Source of the DNA: Bacillota bacterium
Lineage (GTDB): Bacteria > Bacillota > Sulfobacillia > JAJZYS01 > JAJYTV01
Direction of reading: 5' to 3'
Assembly: GCA_021810725.1 (NCBI GenBank)
Contig: JAJZIE010000004.1
Span: forward strand, 1 to 31,468
DNA: 31,468 bases
The notes under the pieces were generated by a model, which was given only the letters and a program-made list of their open reading frames with translations, had not been told where the DNA came from and made no database searches. Below are positions 7,787 through 16,929 of this stretch, one piece after another. Both the position numbers and the translations under genes were made by a program. Numbering within the stretch: the stretch's first letter is position 1; every line of letters begins with the position of its first letter.

Positions 7787-9187
7787 CTAGAGGCTCCTTC
7801 CCCGCTCGACCGCCTCGTCGATCGTGCCGACGTAGCGGAACGCCTGCTCCGGGAGGTCGTCGTGACGGCCCTCGAGGATCTCCTTGAAGCCGCGCACGGT
7901 CTCCTTGATCGGGACGTACTTGCCGGGGACGCCCGTGAACTGCTCCGCGACGAAGTTCGGCTGCGAGAGGAAGTTCTGGATCTTGCGCGCGCGGGCCACC
8001 GTCACCTTGTCGTCCTCGGAGAGCTCGTCCATACCGAGGATTGCGATGATGTCCTGCAGTTCCTTGTAGCGCTGCAGCACCGCCTGGACGCCACGAGCCA
8101 CCTGGTAGTGCTCGTCGCCGACGATGCGCGGGTCCAGGATGCGGGAGGTCGAGGCGAGCGGGTCCATGGCCGGGTAGAGGCCGCGGGCCGCGATCGCGCG
8201 GTCGAGGTTGGTCGTCGCGTCGAGGTGGGCGAACGTCGTGGCGGGAGCCGGGTCCGTGTAGTCGTCGGCCGGCACGTAGATCGCCTGGATCGACGTGACG
8301 GAACCGCGCTTCGTGGACGTGATGCGCTCCTGCAGCTGACCGACGTCGGTCGCCAGCACCGGCTGGTAGCCCACGGCGGACGGCATGCGGCCGAGCAGGG
8401 CGGACACCTCGGAGCCGGCCTGGATGAAGCGGAAGATGTTGTCGATGAACAGCAGCACGTCGCGGTTCTCGACGTCGCGGAAGTACTCCGCCATCGTGAG
8501 ACCCGTCAGGCCGACGCGCATTCTGGCGCCAGGCGGCTCGTTCATCTGGCCGTACACCATGGCGGTCTTCGAGATGACGCCGGACTCCTTCATTTCGTTC
8601 CAGAGGTCGTTGCCCTCGCGGGTGCGCTCACCGACGCCGGAGAAGACCGAGATGCCGCCGTGCTCCGTCGCGATGTTGTGGATGAGCTCCATGATCAGAA
8701 CCGTCTTGCCTACGCCGGCGCCGCCGAAGAGGCCGATCTTGCCGCCCTTCGGGTACGGGGCGAGGAGGTCGACGACCTTGAGGCCGGTCTCGAGAACTTC
8801 GGTCGTGGAGGCCTGCTCCTCGATACCCGGCGCGTCGCGGTGGATCGGCAGGCGTTCCTTGGTCTGCACGGGGCCCAGCTTGTCGACGGGCTCTCCGAGG
8901 ACATTGAAGACGCGTCCGAGTGTCTCGGGACCGACCGGAACCGAGATGGGGCCGTCGAGGTCCGTCACGTCGGCGCCGCGGACGAGTCCGTCCGTGGACG
9001 ACATGGCGATGCAGGAAACGCGGTTGTCACCCAGGTGGTGGACGACCTCGGCCGTGAGCGTGAGCTTCTGCCCTTCCTTGGGCTCCGCGTCGATGCGCAC
9101 GGCATTGTAGAGCCTGGGGAGCTCGCCGGCCGGGAACTCGACGTCCACGACCGGACCGATGACCCGGACGACCTTGCCGACTGCCAC
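7787..9187 (-). CDS. atpD: F1Fo ATP synthase beta subunit
   Basis: This is the catalytic subunit of the F1 hexamer, where ADP and phosphate are joined. The 466-residue product is full length. Visible features are the P-loop GGAGVGKT (155-162), GERTREGND (186-194) with the catalytic glutamate, the Walker B strand LLFIDNIFRF, and a DELSEDDK segment near residue 400 (the DELSEED lever that contacts gamma). Translation starts at GTG 9187 with GGGAAGG upstream. It lies 24 nt after atpG and is followed directly by atpC. Confidence 0.98.
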   Translation of the reverse strand: MAVGKVVRVIGPVVDVEFPAGELPRLYNAVRIDAEPKEGQKLTLTAEVVHHLGDNRVSCIAMSSTDGLVRGADVTDLDGPISVPVGPETLGRVFNVLGEPVDKLGPVQTKERLPIHRDAPGIEEQASTTEVLETGLKVVDLLAPYPKGGKIGLFGGAGVGKTVLIMELIHNIATEHGGISVFSGVGERTREGNDLWNEMKESGVISKTAMVYGQMNEPPGARMRVGLTGLTMAEYFRDVENRDVLLFIDNIFRFIQAGSEVSALLGRMPSAVGYQPVLATDVGQLQERITSTKRGSVTSIQAIYVPADDYTDPAPATTFAHLDATTNLDRAIAARGLYPAMDPLASTSRILDPRIVGDEHYQVARGVQAVLQRYKELQDIIAILGMDELSEDDKVTVARARKIQNFLSQPNFVAEQFTGVPGKYVPIKETVRGFKEILEGRHDDLPEQAFRYVGTIDEAVERGRSL

Positions 9188-9211
9188 TTGGCCTTCCCTT
9201 CCCTTCGGAGG

Positions 9212-10057
9212 TTACTGGAGCGCGTTGGCGCCGCCGACGATCTCGGCGATCTCGTTGGTGATGGCCGCCTGACGCAGGCGGTTCAGGAGCAGCACGAGGT
9301 TACGGATGATCTCCTCGCTGTTGCGGGACGCGGAGTCCATCGCCGTCATGCGCGCGCCCCACTCGGAGGCCTTCGATTCCAGCAAGGCCCGATAGATCAG
9401 AGCGTAGAGGTAGTGCGGCACGAGCTCCGTGAGCACGGCCTCCGCATCCGGCTCGTAGATGTACTGCCGGCCGCCGCCGCCCTGCGGGCGCTCCACGGGC
9501 AGCAGCTGCTGCACCACGGGGCGCTGGGTCATGGCGGAGACGAACTGGGCGTAGACGAGGCGAACCTCGTCTACCTCGCCGTCCAGGAAGGCCCGGACGA
9601 TGTCCTCGCCCAGGGCTTGCGCCTGGTAGTAGCGCGGGTAGTCGCCGATCCCGATGTATTCCTTGGCGATGTGGTGGCCCCGGTGGCGCAGGTAGTCCCG
9701 GCCCTTGCGGCCCACCGCGAAGAAGATCTCCTCGCCGCCCTTGCCGATCTCCTGCTGCAAGCGCCGCAGGATGTTCGCGTTGAACGGTCCGGAGAGGCCC
9801 CTGTCGCCCGTCACGACGACATAGCCCACCTTCCCGACGGGGCGCGGCCGGAGAAGCGGCATGCGCGAGGCGCTCGCGTCCTGGGCCACGGACCTGAGCG
9901 CATCCTCGATGCGCTCGGCGTACGGCCGCGCGGCCTGGGCGCTCTCCTGGGCGCGGCGCAGCTTCGCCGCCGCGACCATCTTCATCGCCTGGGTGATCTT
10001 GCGCGTATTCTCGACGCTGCGGATGCGGCGCCGGATGTCGCGCAGGCCCTGCGGCAT
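9212..10057 (-). CDS. atpG: F1Fo ATP synthase gamma subunit
   Basis: Gamma is the rotating central shaft of F1. The 281-residue product begins with the diagnostic helix LRDIRRRIRSVENTRKITQ and MKMVAAAKLRRAQ. It ends with the matching C-terminal helix, which carries MTAMDSASRNSEEI and NRLRQAAITNEIAEIVGGA, the coiled coil that inserts into the alpha3beta3 ring. The central region holds the Rossmann-like domain (VVTGDRGLSGPFN). The ATG at 10057 has AGGAGGGG upstream, overlapping the end of atpA, and the gap to atpA is 11 nt. Confidence 0.97.
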   Translation of the reverse strand: MPQGLRDIRRRIRSVENTRKITQAMKMVAAAKLRRAQESAQAARPYAERIEDALRSVAQDASASRMPLLRPRPVGKVGYVVVTGDRGLSGPFNANILRRLQQEIGKGGEEIFFAVGRKGRDYLRHRGHHIAKEYIGIGDYPRYYQAQALGEDIVRAFLDGEVDEVRLVYAQFVSAMTQRPVVQQLLPVERPQGGGGRQYIYEPDAEAVLTELVPHYLYALIYRALLESKASEWGARMTAMDSASRNSEEIIRNLVLLLNRLRQAAITNEIAEIVGGANALQ

Positions 10058-10068
10058 GTCTGCCCCTC

Positions 10069-11570
<1,502 letters not shown>

Positions 11571-11574
<4 letters not shown>

Positions 11575-12122
11575 GCCTGTCCCCCCAATTCACTCTCCGC
11601 AAGCAGCATGCGACTGATGCTCGTGAGTCTCGAGCGCACCGTATCATCCAGCAGCTGGTCACCTACGCGCACCCGGATGCCGCCCAGGAGGGCGGGATCG
11701 ACGCGCACGGTGAGCCTGAGACGCCTCTGGAACCGCTGCTCGAGCACCTTTCCCAGGCGCTCGAGGTCCTCGTCGCCGAGGGGGAGGCTCGTCTCCACGA
11801 TGGCTTCGGCTTCCCCTTCACGCTCGTCGGACATCCGGCAATATTCCTCGTAGATCGCTTGGATCTCCGATTCCCGCCTGCGCGCAAGCAGAAGGCGCAG
11901 AAAACTCTCCAGCACGGACGGCGCATCGGGCAGCAGGCGGCGGAACACGCGTTCCTTGTCGGCGGCCGCAATCCGCGGGTTCAAAATGGCCTGCCGCAAG
12001 GAGTCATTCTCGCGGTATGCCGCTATAAGGTCGGCGAAGGACCTGCGCACGTCCGCCCCGTCGCCGCCCTTGGCGCCGATGAGTGCCTGCGCGTAGCGCC
12101 GCGCGACCGCCGCGCTGCTCAT
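11571..12122 (-). CDS. atpH: F1Fo ATP synthase delta subunit
   Basis: Delta joins the top of F1 to the b-subunit stator. The 183-residue product has the expected N-terminal six-helix domain (VARRYAQALIGAK) and the C-terminal segment with LEQRFQRRLRLTVRVDPALLGGIRVRVGD, abbreviated here as RVDPALLGGIRVRVGD, the best conserved part of the family. It overlaps atpF (ATGA) upstream and atpA (GTGA) downstream by 4 nt each. Confidence 0.95.
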
Positions 12123-12613
12123 GATCCTGATTCCGCCGTGCTCAGGAACTCCTCGACCAGCTTGCGCTGCCGCTCCTGGTCGAGCTCGCTCTCCAGGACG
12201 CGTCCGGCAATGCTGAGCGACAGCTCGGCCACTTCCTTGCGGATCTGGCGCAAAGCCTCGCGCTTCTCGCCCGCGATCTCCTCGCGCGCCATGGCGATCA
12301 GCCGCTCCGCCTCGCGGCGAGCCTCGGCGATCGTGTCCTGCGCCTGCACGTCGGCCGTGCGCTGCGCACGGTCGATCAAGGCATGCGCCTCCTGGCGGGC
12401 ACCCTGCATCTGCGCCTCGAACTCTTCCTTCAGCTTCTGCGCTTCCTCACGGTCACGCCGAGCTTCCTCGATGTTGCGCTCGATGCGCTCGTGGCGCTCG
12501 CGCAGGATCTTCTCCATCGGGGGAAACCCGTACTTGTACATGAAAAAGAGGAAGATGAGGAAGGAGAGGATCTCGGCGACGATCGTTCCGGGATTGATCC
12601 CTAGCGCCGACAC
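12119..12613 (-). CDS. atpF: F1Fo ATP synthase b subunit
   Basis: Subunit b is the peripheral stalk that holds F1 against the membrane a subunit. The 164-residue product has one N-terminal membrane helix (IVAEILSFLIFLFFMYKYGF, about 10-30), then the conserved PPMEKIL, then a long, highly charged coiled coil rich in Glu, Arg, Gln and Ala. GTG at 12613 is preceded by AAAGGAG. It follows atpE after 68 nt, the longest gap between subunit genes, which holds a stem-loop. There is one b gene and no b' duplicate. Confidence 0.95.
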   Translation of the reverse strand: MSALGINPGTIVAEILSFLIFLFFMYKYGFPPMEKILRERHERIERNIEEARRDREEAQKLKEEFEAQMQGARQEAHALIDRAQRTADVQAQDTIAEARREAERLIAMAREEIAGEKREALRQIRKEVAELSLSIAGRVLESELDQERQRKLVEEFLSTAESGS

Positions 12614-12634
12614 GTCGGTCTCCTTTCAGGAGTG

Positions 12635-12659
12635 GGCGCGAACCCGACCGGCTCGCGCC
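12635..12659 (-). other. Stem-loop in the atpE-atpF intergenic region
   Basis: On the minus strand, perfect 7-bp arms GGCGCGA and TCGCGCC enclose an 11-nt loop. No T run follows, so this is not a normal intrinsic terminator. It lies in the 68-nt gap after atpE and could protect or mark the 3' end of a processed upstream message, which would help make c-subunit in excess. That role is inference. Confidence 0.45.
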
Positions 12660-12681
12660 GTCTCCGCCACGAAAGTCCTGC

Positions 12682-12918
12682 TCAAGAGTGTCCCATCAGC
12701 ATGAAGCCGAAGACCAGGGCGATGATCGGCATAGCCTCAACCAGTGCGAAGTAGATCCACGCGGTACCGGCCAGAAGGCTCTTGGATTCCGGCTGGCGCG
12801 CAACACCTTCGATAATGCGGCTGAAAAGGAGGCCGTCACCGATGCCCGCGCCGATGGCCGCGCCCGCGAACGCGATACCTGCGGCAACCGCCGCGATGGC
12901 AGCAGATGTCAGAGTCAC
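12682..12918 (-). CDS. atpE: F1Fo ATP synthase c subunit
   Basis: This is the c-ring proteolipid of 78 residues, a two-helix hairpin. Helix 1 carries the small-residue packing motif GAAIGAGIGDG, the loop carries ARQPE (40-44), and helix 2 carries the essential carboxylate Glu61 in FALVEAMPII. Position 28 in helix 1, 33 residues before the glutamate, is Asp. Sodium-type rings have Gln there and lack the EAMP context, so proton coupling is predicted. GTG at 12918 has a strong GGGAGGTGA site, consistent with the high expression this subunit needs. Confidence 0.96.
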   Translation of the reverse strand: MTLTSAAIAAVAAGIAFAGAAIGAGIGDGLLFSRIIEGVARQPESKSLLAGTAWIYFALVEAMPIIALVFGFMLMGHS

Positions 12919-12960
12919 CCACTCACCTCCCTTCCAGGATGCGCCGTCGCTCGGTCAGAA

Positions 12961-13671
12961 CTAGTGTTCTCCCGCCGGCCTCATGCTCTGGCCGATGTAG
13001 GCGAGCGTGAGCACCATGAAGATGAACGACTGCATCACCGCGATGAACGTGTTGAAGCCCAGGACGCCGAGCTGCAGCAGGACCGAGATGATGAAGGTGA
13101 ATCCGAACCACAGGCTGATCCCGGTCGGAATGAAGCTCGTGGCGAGGTTCATCAGGATGTCGCCCGCGAAGATGTTGCCGAAGAGTCGCAGGGCCAGGGT
13201 GCCGGGGTTCGTGAACTGCTCCATGATGAAGAGCGGCGTCAGACCCCACGGGCTCGCGAGGCTCTTGAGGTGGCCTCCGATCCTGCGGTAGTGCACGCCG
13301 TAGTAATGGATCAGCACAAAGACGATGAGGGCGAGGCCGAGCGGGACGTTGACGTCCGCGGCCGCCGCGTGGAAGAACGGGAACGGCAGAAGGCTGAAGA
13401 CGTTGGCGACGAGCAGGTACATGATCTCGGCCACGAGCAGCCGGAAGATGCGGTTGCCCTGTTCATCGTTGAGGTCTTCCCTGACGTAGTTGCCCACAAA
13501 GTCAAAGGCGAATTCGACGAAGTTCTGGAGACCCCTCGGCTTCTCGACGCTGGCCTTGCGCGCCGCGAGCCGGAACATCAGGAACACGATGATCATCGAC
13601 ACCCAGGTAAAGATCATCGTGTCCGCGTTCACAATGTAGCCGAAGATATGCCACTGCCACTGCGGCTCCAT
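12961..13671 (-). CDS. atpB: F1Fo ATP synthase a subunit
   Basis: This is the membrane stator subunit that forms the proton half-channels against the c-ring. The 236-residue product has about six membrane segments. The essential arginine is Arg162 in GTLALRLFGNIFAGD. The C-terminal helices (FTFIISVLLQ and FNTFIAVMQSFIFMVLTLAYIG) match the family end. The ATG at 13671 lies 3 nt after atpI with AGAGGTGA overlapping the atpI stop. Confidence 0.96.
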   Translation of the reverse strand: MEPQWQWHIFGYIVNADTMIFTWVSMIIVFLMFRLAARKASVEKPRGLQNFVEFAFDFVGNYVREDLNDEQGNRIFRLLVAEIMYLLVANVFSLLPFPFFHAAAADVNVPLGLALIVFVLIHYYGVHYRRIGGHLKSLASPWGLTPLFIMEQFTNPGTLALRLFGNIFAGDILMNLATSFIPTGISLWFGFTFIISVLLQLGVLGFNTFIAVMQSFIFMVLTLAYIGQSMRPAGEH

Positions 13672-13674
13672 GCG

Positions 13675-14004
13675 TCACCTCTGCTCCTTCACCGACAAGA
13701 TCAGCACGACTGCCTCTACCAGCAAGAAGCCGCCGAGGAACGCGATATCCCCCGACGTCCCCACGAGGCGCCGCAGGATCAGCAGCACCAGAACCACGAC
13801 CGCCATGCGCGCCAGCAGGTTGATCTGGAATCCCGGCATCTCCACAAGGGCCTCGCGGCGCAGCCAAAGCATCGCGAGGTTCGCAAAGCCCGTCGCCGTA
13901 CCGGCGAAAAAACCGATGCTCCAGGCGTCGTGGGGCGCCAGGAACAACGCGACGGCCGCCGCGGCGATCACCAGGAGGCCGAATCCGACAGCGGCCCGAC
14001 GCAT
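13675..14004 (-). CDS. atpI: ATP synthase subunit I
   Basis: This 109-residue hydrophobic protein has four predicted membrane helices and stands first in the atp operon, the standard place for AtpI. In other bacteria AtpI helps c-ring assembly and has been linked to Mg2+ uptake. Sequence conservation in this family is low, so position and topology carry the assignment. Visible features include a FFAGTATGFANLAMLW segment and a short basic C-terminus (KEQR). The ATG at 14004 is preceded by AAGGGG. A leader of about 170 nt lies between it and the promoter. Confidence 0.82.
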   Translation of the reverse strand: MRRAAVGFGLLVIAAAAVALFLAPHDAWSIGFFAGTATGFANLAMLWLRREALVEMPGFQINLLARMAVVVLVLLILRRLVGTSGDIAFLGGFLLVEAVVLILSVKEQR

Positions 14005-14119
14005 GCACTACCCCTTCAGTGGTTGCTGCGCGGACCACCGGAGACCGCGTCAGCGAAAGCTAGATTGCGTGGCGAAGAGCCTTGACGCGCTCGCTGCATC
14101 CCAGCTCTGCTGGTTGGCG

Positions 14120-14174
14120 CTATCCGCCAGAAACCCGCCGATTTGGCGGGATTTCATGCGCGCAGCGCATCTCC
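14120..14174 (-). promoter_or_regulatory. Structured atp leader with alternative hairpins and a 16-codon reading frame
   Basis: The transcript expected from the promoter at 14181-14209 begins near 14174 and can fold in competing ways. Hairpin A is ATGCGC/GCGCAT (14170-14156). Hairpin B is CCCGCC/GGCGGG with a 5-nt loop (14150-14134), followed by TTTCT. A different pairing joins CCGCCA (14149-14144) to TGGCGG (14129-14124), and hairpin C uses the same TGGCG with CGCCA (14119-14115). B and the alternative are mutually exclusive, as in attenuators. A 16-codon frame (ATG 14170 to TAG 14120) spans these arms, but its GGAGGAG abuts the ATG, so translation is doubtful. Confidence 0.4.
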
Positions 14175-14180
14175 TCCCAT

Positions 14181-14209
14181 AGTATAAGAGATGCTGTGCC
14201 AAGTGACAA
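14181..14209 (-). promoter_or_regulatory. Sigma-A-type promoter of the atp operon
   Basis: On the minus strand TTGTCA (14209-14204) and TATACT (14186-14181) are separated by exactly 17 bp; each hexamer is close to consensus. The predicted transcription start is about 14174, some 170 nt before atpI. It lies in an unusually A+T-rich pocket after the wecB stop. Confidence 0.72.
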
Positions 14210-14283
14210 GGGAACGCTTAGGCAGATTGGCCGTAGAACGCGCCCTGCGGGCCAACGGGAATGGGCCGAGTGGGGTTTGGTTT

Positions 14284-15417
14284 CTATAGGAATGGAGCGG
14301 GCGCTTCGTTCACGTCTCCGAACCAATGGAGCACAGCCTGCCAGATGCGGTCGGACGCCTTGCCGTCGCCGAACGGATTGCGGGCCTGCGCCATCGCGCC
14401 CCAAGCCTGAGGATCGTCGTACAGCTCGAGCGCCGCCTGGAGGACATCCTCCTCGTCGTAGCCCACCATGCGCACAACTCCTGCGGCGATGGCCTCCGGG
14501 CGCTCCGACGTGTCGCGCAGGAGCAGGAGCGGCACGCCGAGCGCGGGGCACTCCTCCTGCAGACCGCCGGAATCTGTCAGGACGAGCTTGGCCCTTGACA
14601 CCAGCTGCATGAACTCCGGATAGTCCAGGGGCTCGAGCAGATGGATGCGGGGATGGTCCGAGAGGATCTCCCGCACAGGTTCCTGGACGGCCGGATTCGG
14701 GTGCACGCTGAACGCCACCTGCACATCCCTTAGATCGGCGAACCGCCGGATGGCGCGGAATATCGCCCGGTGGCGCTCGCCGATGTTCTCCCTGCGGTGA
14801 GCTTCCACCACGACAAGGAACGGCGCCCTGGCCATCTCGCCAAGCTCGGGGCGCGTCCACCGCCGCTCGCGGCCTGTCATCAGGCGCACGGCGTCGATCA
14901 CCGTATTGCCGGTGACAAAGATCTCGCCCGGGCAGGACTCGCGCTCGAGCGCGGCCCTGGCCACAGGCGTGGGCGCAAAGAGCAGGTCCGAGAGGCGGTC
15001 GGCAAGCTGGCGGTTCATCTCCTCGGGCCATGGGCTGTACTTGTCGCCGGATCTCAGTCCCGCCTCGACATGGCCCACGGAAATCTGGCGGTAGTATGCC
15101 GCGATGGCTGCGTAAAGCGTCGTCGACGTGTCGCCATGGACCAGCACAAGCTCGGGCTTCGCCCGGTCCAGCACGTCCTGCATGCCTTGCAGGACGCCTG
15201 TCGCGATCGACGTCAGGCTCTGGCTCTCCTGCATGATGTCGAGGTCATAGTCCGCTCTGAGATCGAAGTCGCGCAGCACCTTGTCCAGAAGCTCGCGATG
15301 CTGCGCCGTCACGGCCACCTGGCACTCTACGCCGTGGCGGGCAGCGGCCATCACGACCGGCGCCATCTTGATGGCCTCGGGCCTGGTGCCGAACACCGCT
15401 AGAACCCTGCGGGTCAC
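14284..15417 (-). CDS. wecB: UDP-N-acetylglucosamine 2-epimerase (non-hydrolysing)
   Basis: WecB/MnaA interconverts UDP-GlcNAc and UDP-ManNAc, the donor for linkage units of teichoic acids and other envelope polymers. The 377-residue product has the family start (VLAVFGTRPEAIKMAPV) and catalytic residues matching the E. coli enzyme: Asp96 (HGDTSTT), Glu118 (VEAGLRSGD), Glu132 (PEEMNRQ) and His207 (EAHRREN). It also has the UDP-binding TDSGGLQEE and RDTSERPEA motifs. GTG at 15417 overlaps the wecA stop by 4 nt. A longer open frame reaches 16188, but that part is antisense-free shadow within wecA. The gene lies between wecA and the atp promoter. Confidence 0.95.
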   Translation of the reverse strand: MTRRVLAVFGTRPEAIKMAPVVMAAARHGVECQVAVTAQHRELLDKVLRDFDLRADYDLDIMQESQSLTSIATGVLQGMQDVLDRAKPELVLVHGDTSTTLYAAIAAYYRQISVGHVEAGLRSGDKYSPWPEEMNRQLADRLSDLLFAPTPVARAALERESCPGEIFVTGNTVIDAVRLMTGRERRWTRPELGEMARAPFLVVVEAHRRENIGERHRAIFRAIRRFADLRDVQVAFSVHPNPAVQEPVREILSDHPRIHLLEPLDYPEFMQLVSRAKLVLTDSGGLQEECPALGVPLLLLRDTSERPEAIAAGVVRMVGYDEEDVLQAALELYDDPQAWGAMAQARNPFGDGKASDRIWQAVLHWFGDVNEAPAPFL

Positions 15418-16469
15418 CGCGCCACCCCGCGATCCTGAGACTGCGGAATCGGCGGTGCCTTGGCCTGCACCTCGAGCAGGCCCGAACGCATGCCCACGAT
15501 CAGGAGGCCGAGCAGCAGGGCCGCCACCAGGGCGAAGCCGAGGCCGCGCGGCAGGAGAACGACAAGAACGGCTCCGAGGCCGCACGCCACAGCCACCGTG
15601 TAGAGCAGCAGCACGGCACGGCGCTGGGAAAGACCCCGGTTGATCAGCCGGTGATGCAGGTGCCCGCTGTCCGCCTGCCCGATGGGCTGATGGCTGCGAA
15701 TGCGGCGCACGATGGCGAACGCGGTGTCGAAAAAGGGCAGGCCGAGCGCCAGGACCGGAACGCCGATGGCCAGCGCCGCCGCCTGCTTGTCGGTGCCGAG
15801 CACCGCCAGGGCCGCCAGCACATAGCCGAGGTACATGGCTCCGGTGTCGCCGAGGAAGATGTTCGCCGGCGCAAAATTGTCGCGCAGGAAGCCGATCGTC
15901 GCGCCCGCGATGGCGGCGCTGAGCACCGCGCTCACGATGTCGCCGCGGTGCAGGGACACGACGAGCATCGCCAGGGACGCGATCGCCGTGATGCCCGACG
16001 CGAGACCGTCCAGGCCATCCGCGAGGTTGACCATGTTCTCGACCGCCACGACCCAGACGACCGTCAGGACGTAGCCGATCGTTCCCGTGAAGAGGATGCC
16101 GCCGAAGGGATTCGTGACCCAGCCGATGCGAGAACCGAAGATGGCGAGAACGACGCCAGAGAGGATCTGTCCAAGAAGCTTCTGCCACGGCCTCAGGTTC
16201 CAGATGTCGTCGATGACGCCCACAAGGGCGATGACCAGCCCGCCCGCGAGAAGCCCGGGCACGCCGGGAGAGTGCCAGGAAGTGGCCACGGCGGCTACCG
16301 TGAAACCGCCGATGATGGCGAGACCGCCCATGTGCGGCATCGGGCGCCGGTGCATCGAGCGGTCGCTGGGTGGCTTCAGCAGGCCGTGCCGCACGACCCA
16401 GCGCCGGACAAGCGGCGTAAGGGCGAGCACCATCGCTCCTGCGAGCAGCGCCGCGAATAGCTCGCGCAT
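15414..16469 (-). CDS. wecA: Undecaprenyl-phosphate GlcNAc-1-phosphate transferase (WecA/TagO family)
   Basis: This integral membrane enzyme of the MraY/WecA family moves GlcNAc-1-phosphate from UDP-GlcNAc to undecaprenyl phosphate, the priming step of teichoic acid or similar polymers. The 351-residue protein has about ten membrane helices. It shows VGVIDD (Asp87-Asp88), NLADGLDGLA (148-157), FLGDTGAMYLG around Asp208, and the HLHH motif (270-273) typical of the GlcNAc-specific branch. The ATG at 16469 follows GAGGAG. Translational overlap with wecB (the next enzyme for ManNAc-GlcNAc linkage units) supports the role. It has its own promoter. Confidence 0.93.
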   Translation of the reverse strand: MRELFAALLAGAMVLALTPLVRRWVVRHGLLKPPSDRSMHRRPMPHMGGLAIIGGFTVAAVATSWHSPGVPGLLAGGLVIALVGVIDDIWNLRPWQKLLGQILSGVVLAIFGSRIGWVTNPFGGILFTGTIGYVLTVVWVVAVENMVNLADGLDGLASGITAIASLAMLVVSLHRGDIVSAVLSAAIAGATIGFLRDNFAPANIFLGDTGAMYLGYVLAALAVLGTDKQAAALAIGVPVLALGLPFFDTAFAIVRRIRSHQPIGQADSGHLHHRLINRGLSQRRAVLLLYTVAVACGLGAVLVVLLPRGLGFALVAALLLGLLIVGMRSGLLEVQAKAPPIPQSQDRGVAR

Positions 16470-16512
16470 GTCAAACGCTCCTCATGCAGCACGCGATTTG
16501 AGTCCATCGACA

Positions 16513-16541
16513 ATCGTAGTCCCGCGGGACTGCAGCGTCAA
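16513..16541 (-). promoter_or_regulatory. wecA promoter with a 14-bp palindrome in the spacer
   Basis: On the minus strand TTGACG (16541-16536) and TACGAT (16518-16513) are 17 bp apart. The spacer contains the perfect palindrome AGTCCCGCGGGACT (16518-16531), overlapping the first base of the -10. This is a typical place for a repressor site. The start would be near 16506, leaving a leader of about 37 nt before wecA. Confidence 0.55.
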
Positions 16542-16602
16542 ATGGATGTATCTGCGCATCCATGATATTTCTTATCCTTCACTTATCGTACACACATGCG
16601 TT

Positions 16603-16929
16603 TCACATACTTTGCAAATATCCACGTTGAACAAGCTTCGCGATATGCGCCTCGAGAATCTCATCGATCTTCACCTCATAAGATTCTTCGAGCACGAACA
16701 TCATGGTTACGGCCGTCTGCGCCACGTCGAGCAGCTCTTCGGCGACATGGCGGATGGCGTCCTTCTCGCCGGTCACGACGCGTTCGCCGGAAAGGCCGCG
16801 CACCTTGCCGATGGCCGCGCCAAGCTCACCGGCCTCCTCCATGAGCTTGAGGGCCGTCGATTCGAGGGTCGGTCTCAGTCCGTCAAGTCTGGGAAGATGG
16901 ATCTCCTTCGTCTGCGCCAACTCGCACAT
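16603..16929 (-). CDS. MazG-like nucleotide pyrophosphohydrolase
   Basis: This 108-residue all-helical protein belongs to the MazG/dUTPase-like NTP pyrophosphatase group, which hydrolyses (d)NTPs to monophosphates using Mg2+. The metal-binding pattern is visible as EExxE (31-35, KLMEEAGEL) and ExxD (65-68, EELLDVAQ). It is a single-domain form. The ATG at 16929 lies inside the end of the dCMP deaminase gene, a 47-nt overlap, with GGGAGGTAG just upstream. The 133-bp gap after it is A+T-rich and holds the wecA promoter. The substrate is not readable, but pairing with dCMP deaminase suggests deoxynucleotide housekeeping. Confidence 0.78.
   Translation of the reverse strand: MCELAQTKEIHLPRLDGLRPTLESTALKLMEEAGELGAAIGKVRGLSGERVVTGEKDAIRHVAEELLDVAQTAVTMMFVLEESYEVKIDEILEAHIAKLVQRGYLQSM

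Noticed and set aside
15414..16188. Upstream extension of the wecB frame into wecA, giving a 634-residue protein
   Set aside because: The extra 257 residues are an out-of-frame reading of wecA. The GTG at 15417 starts exactly at the epimerase domain and overlaps the wecA stop in the usual way.
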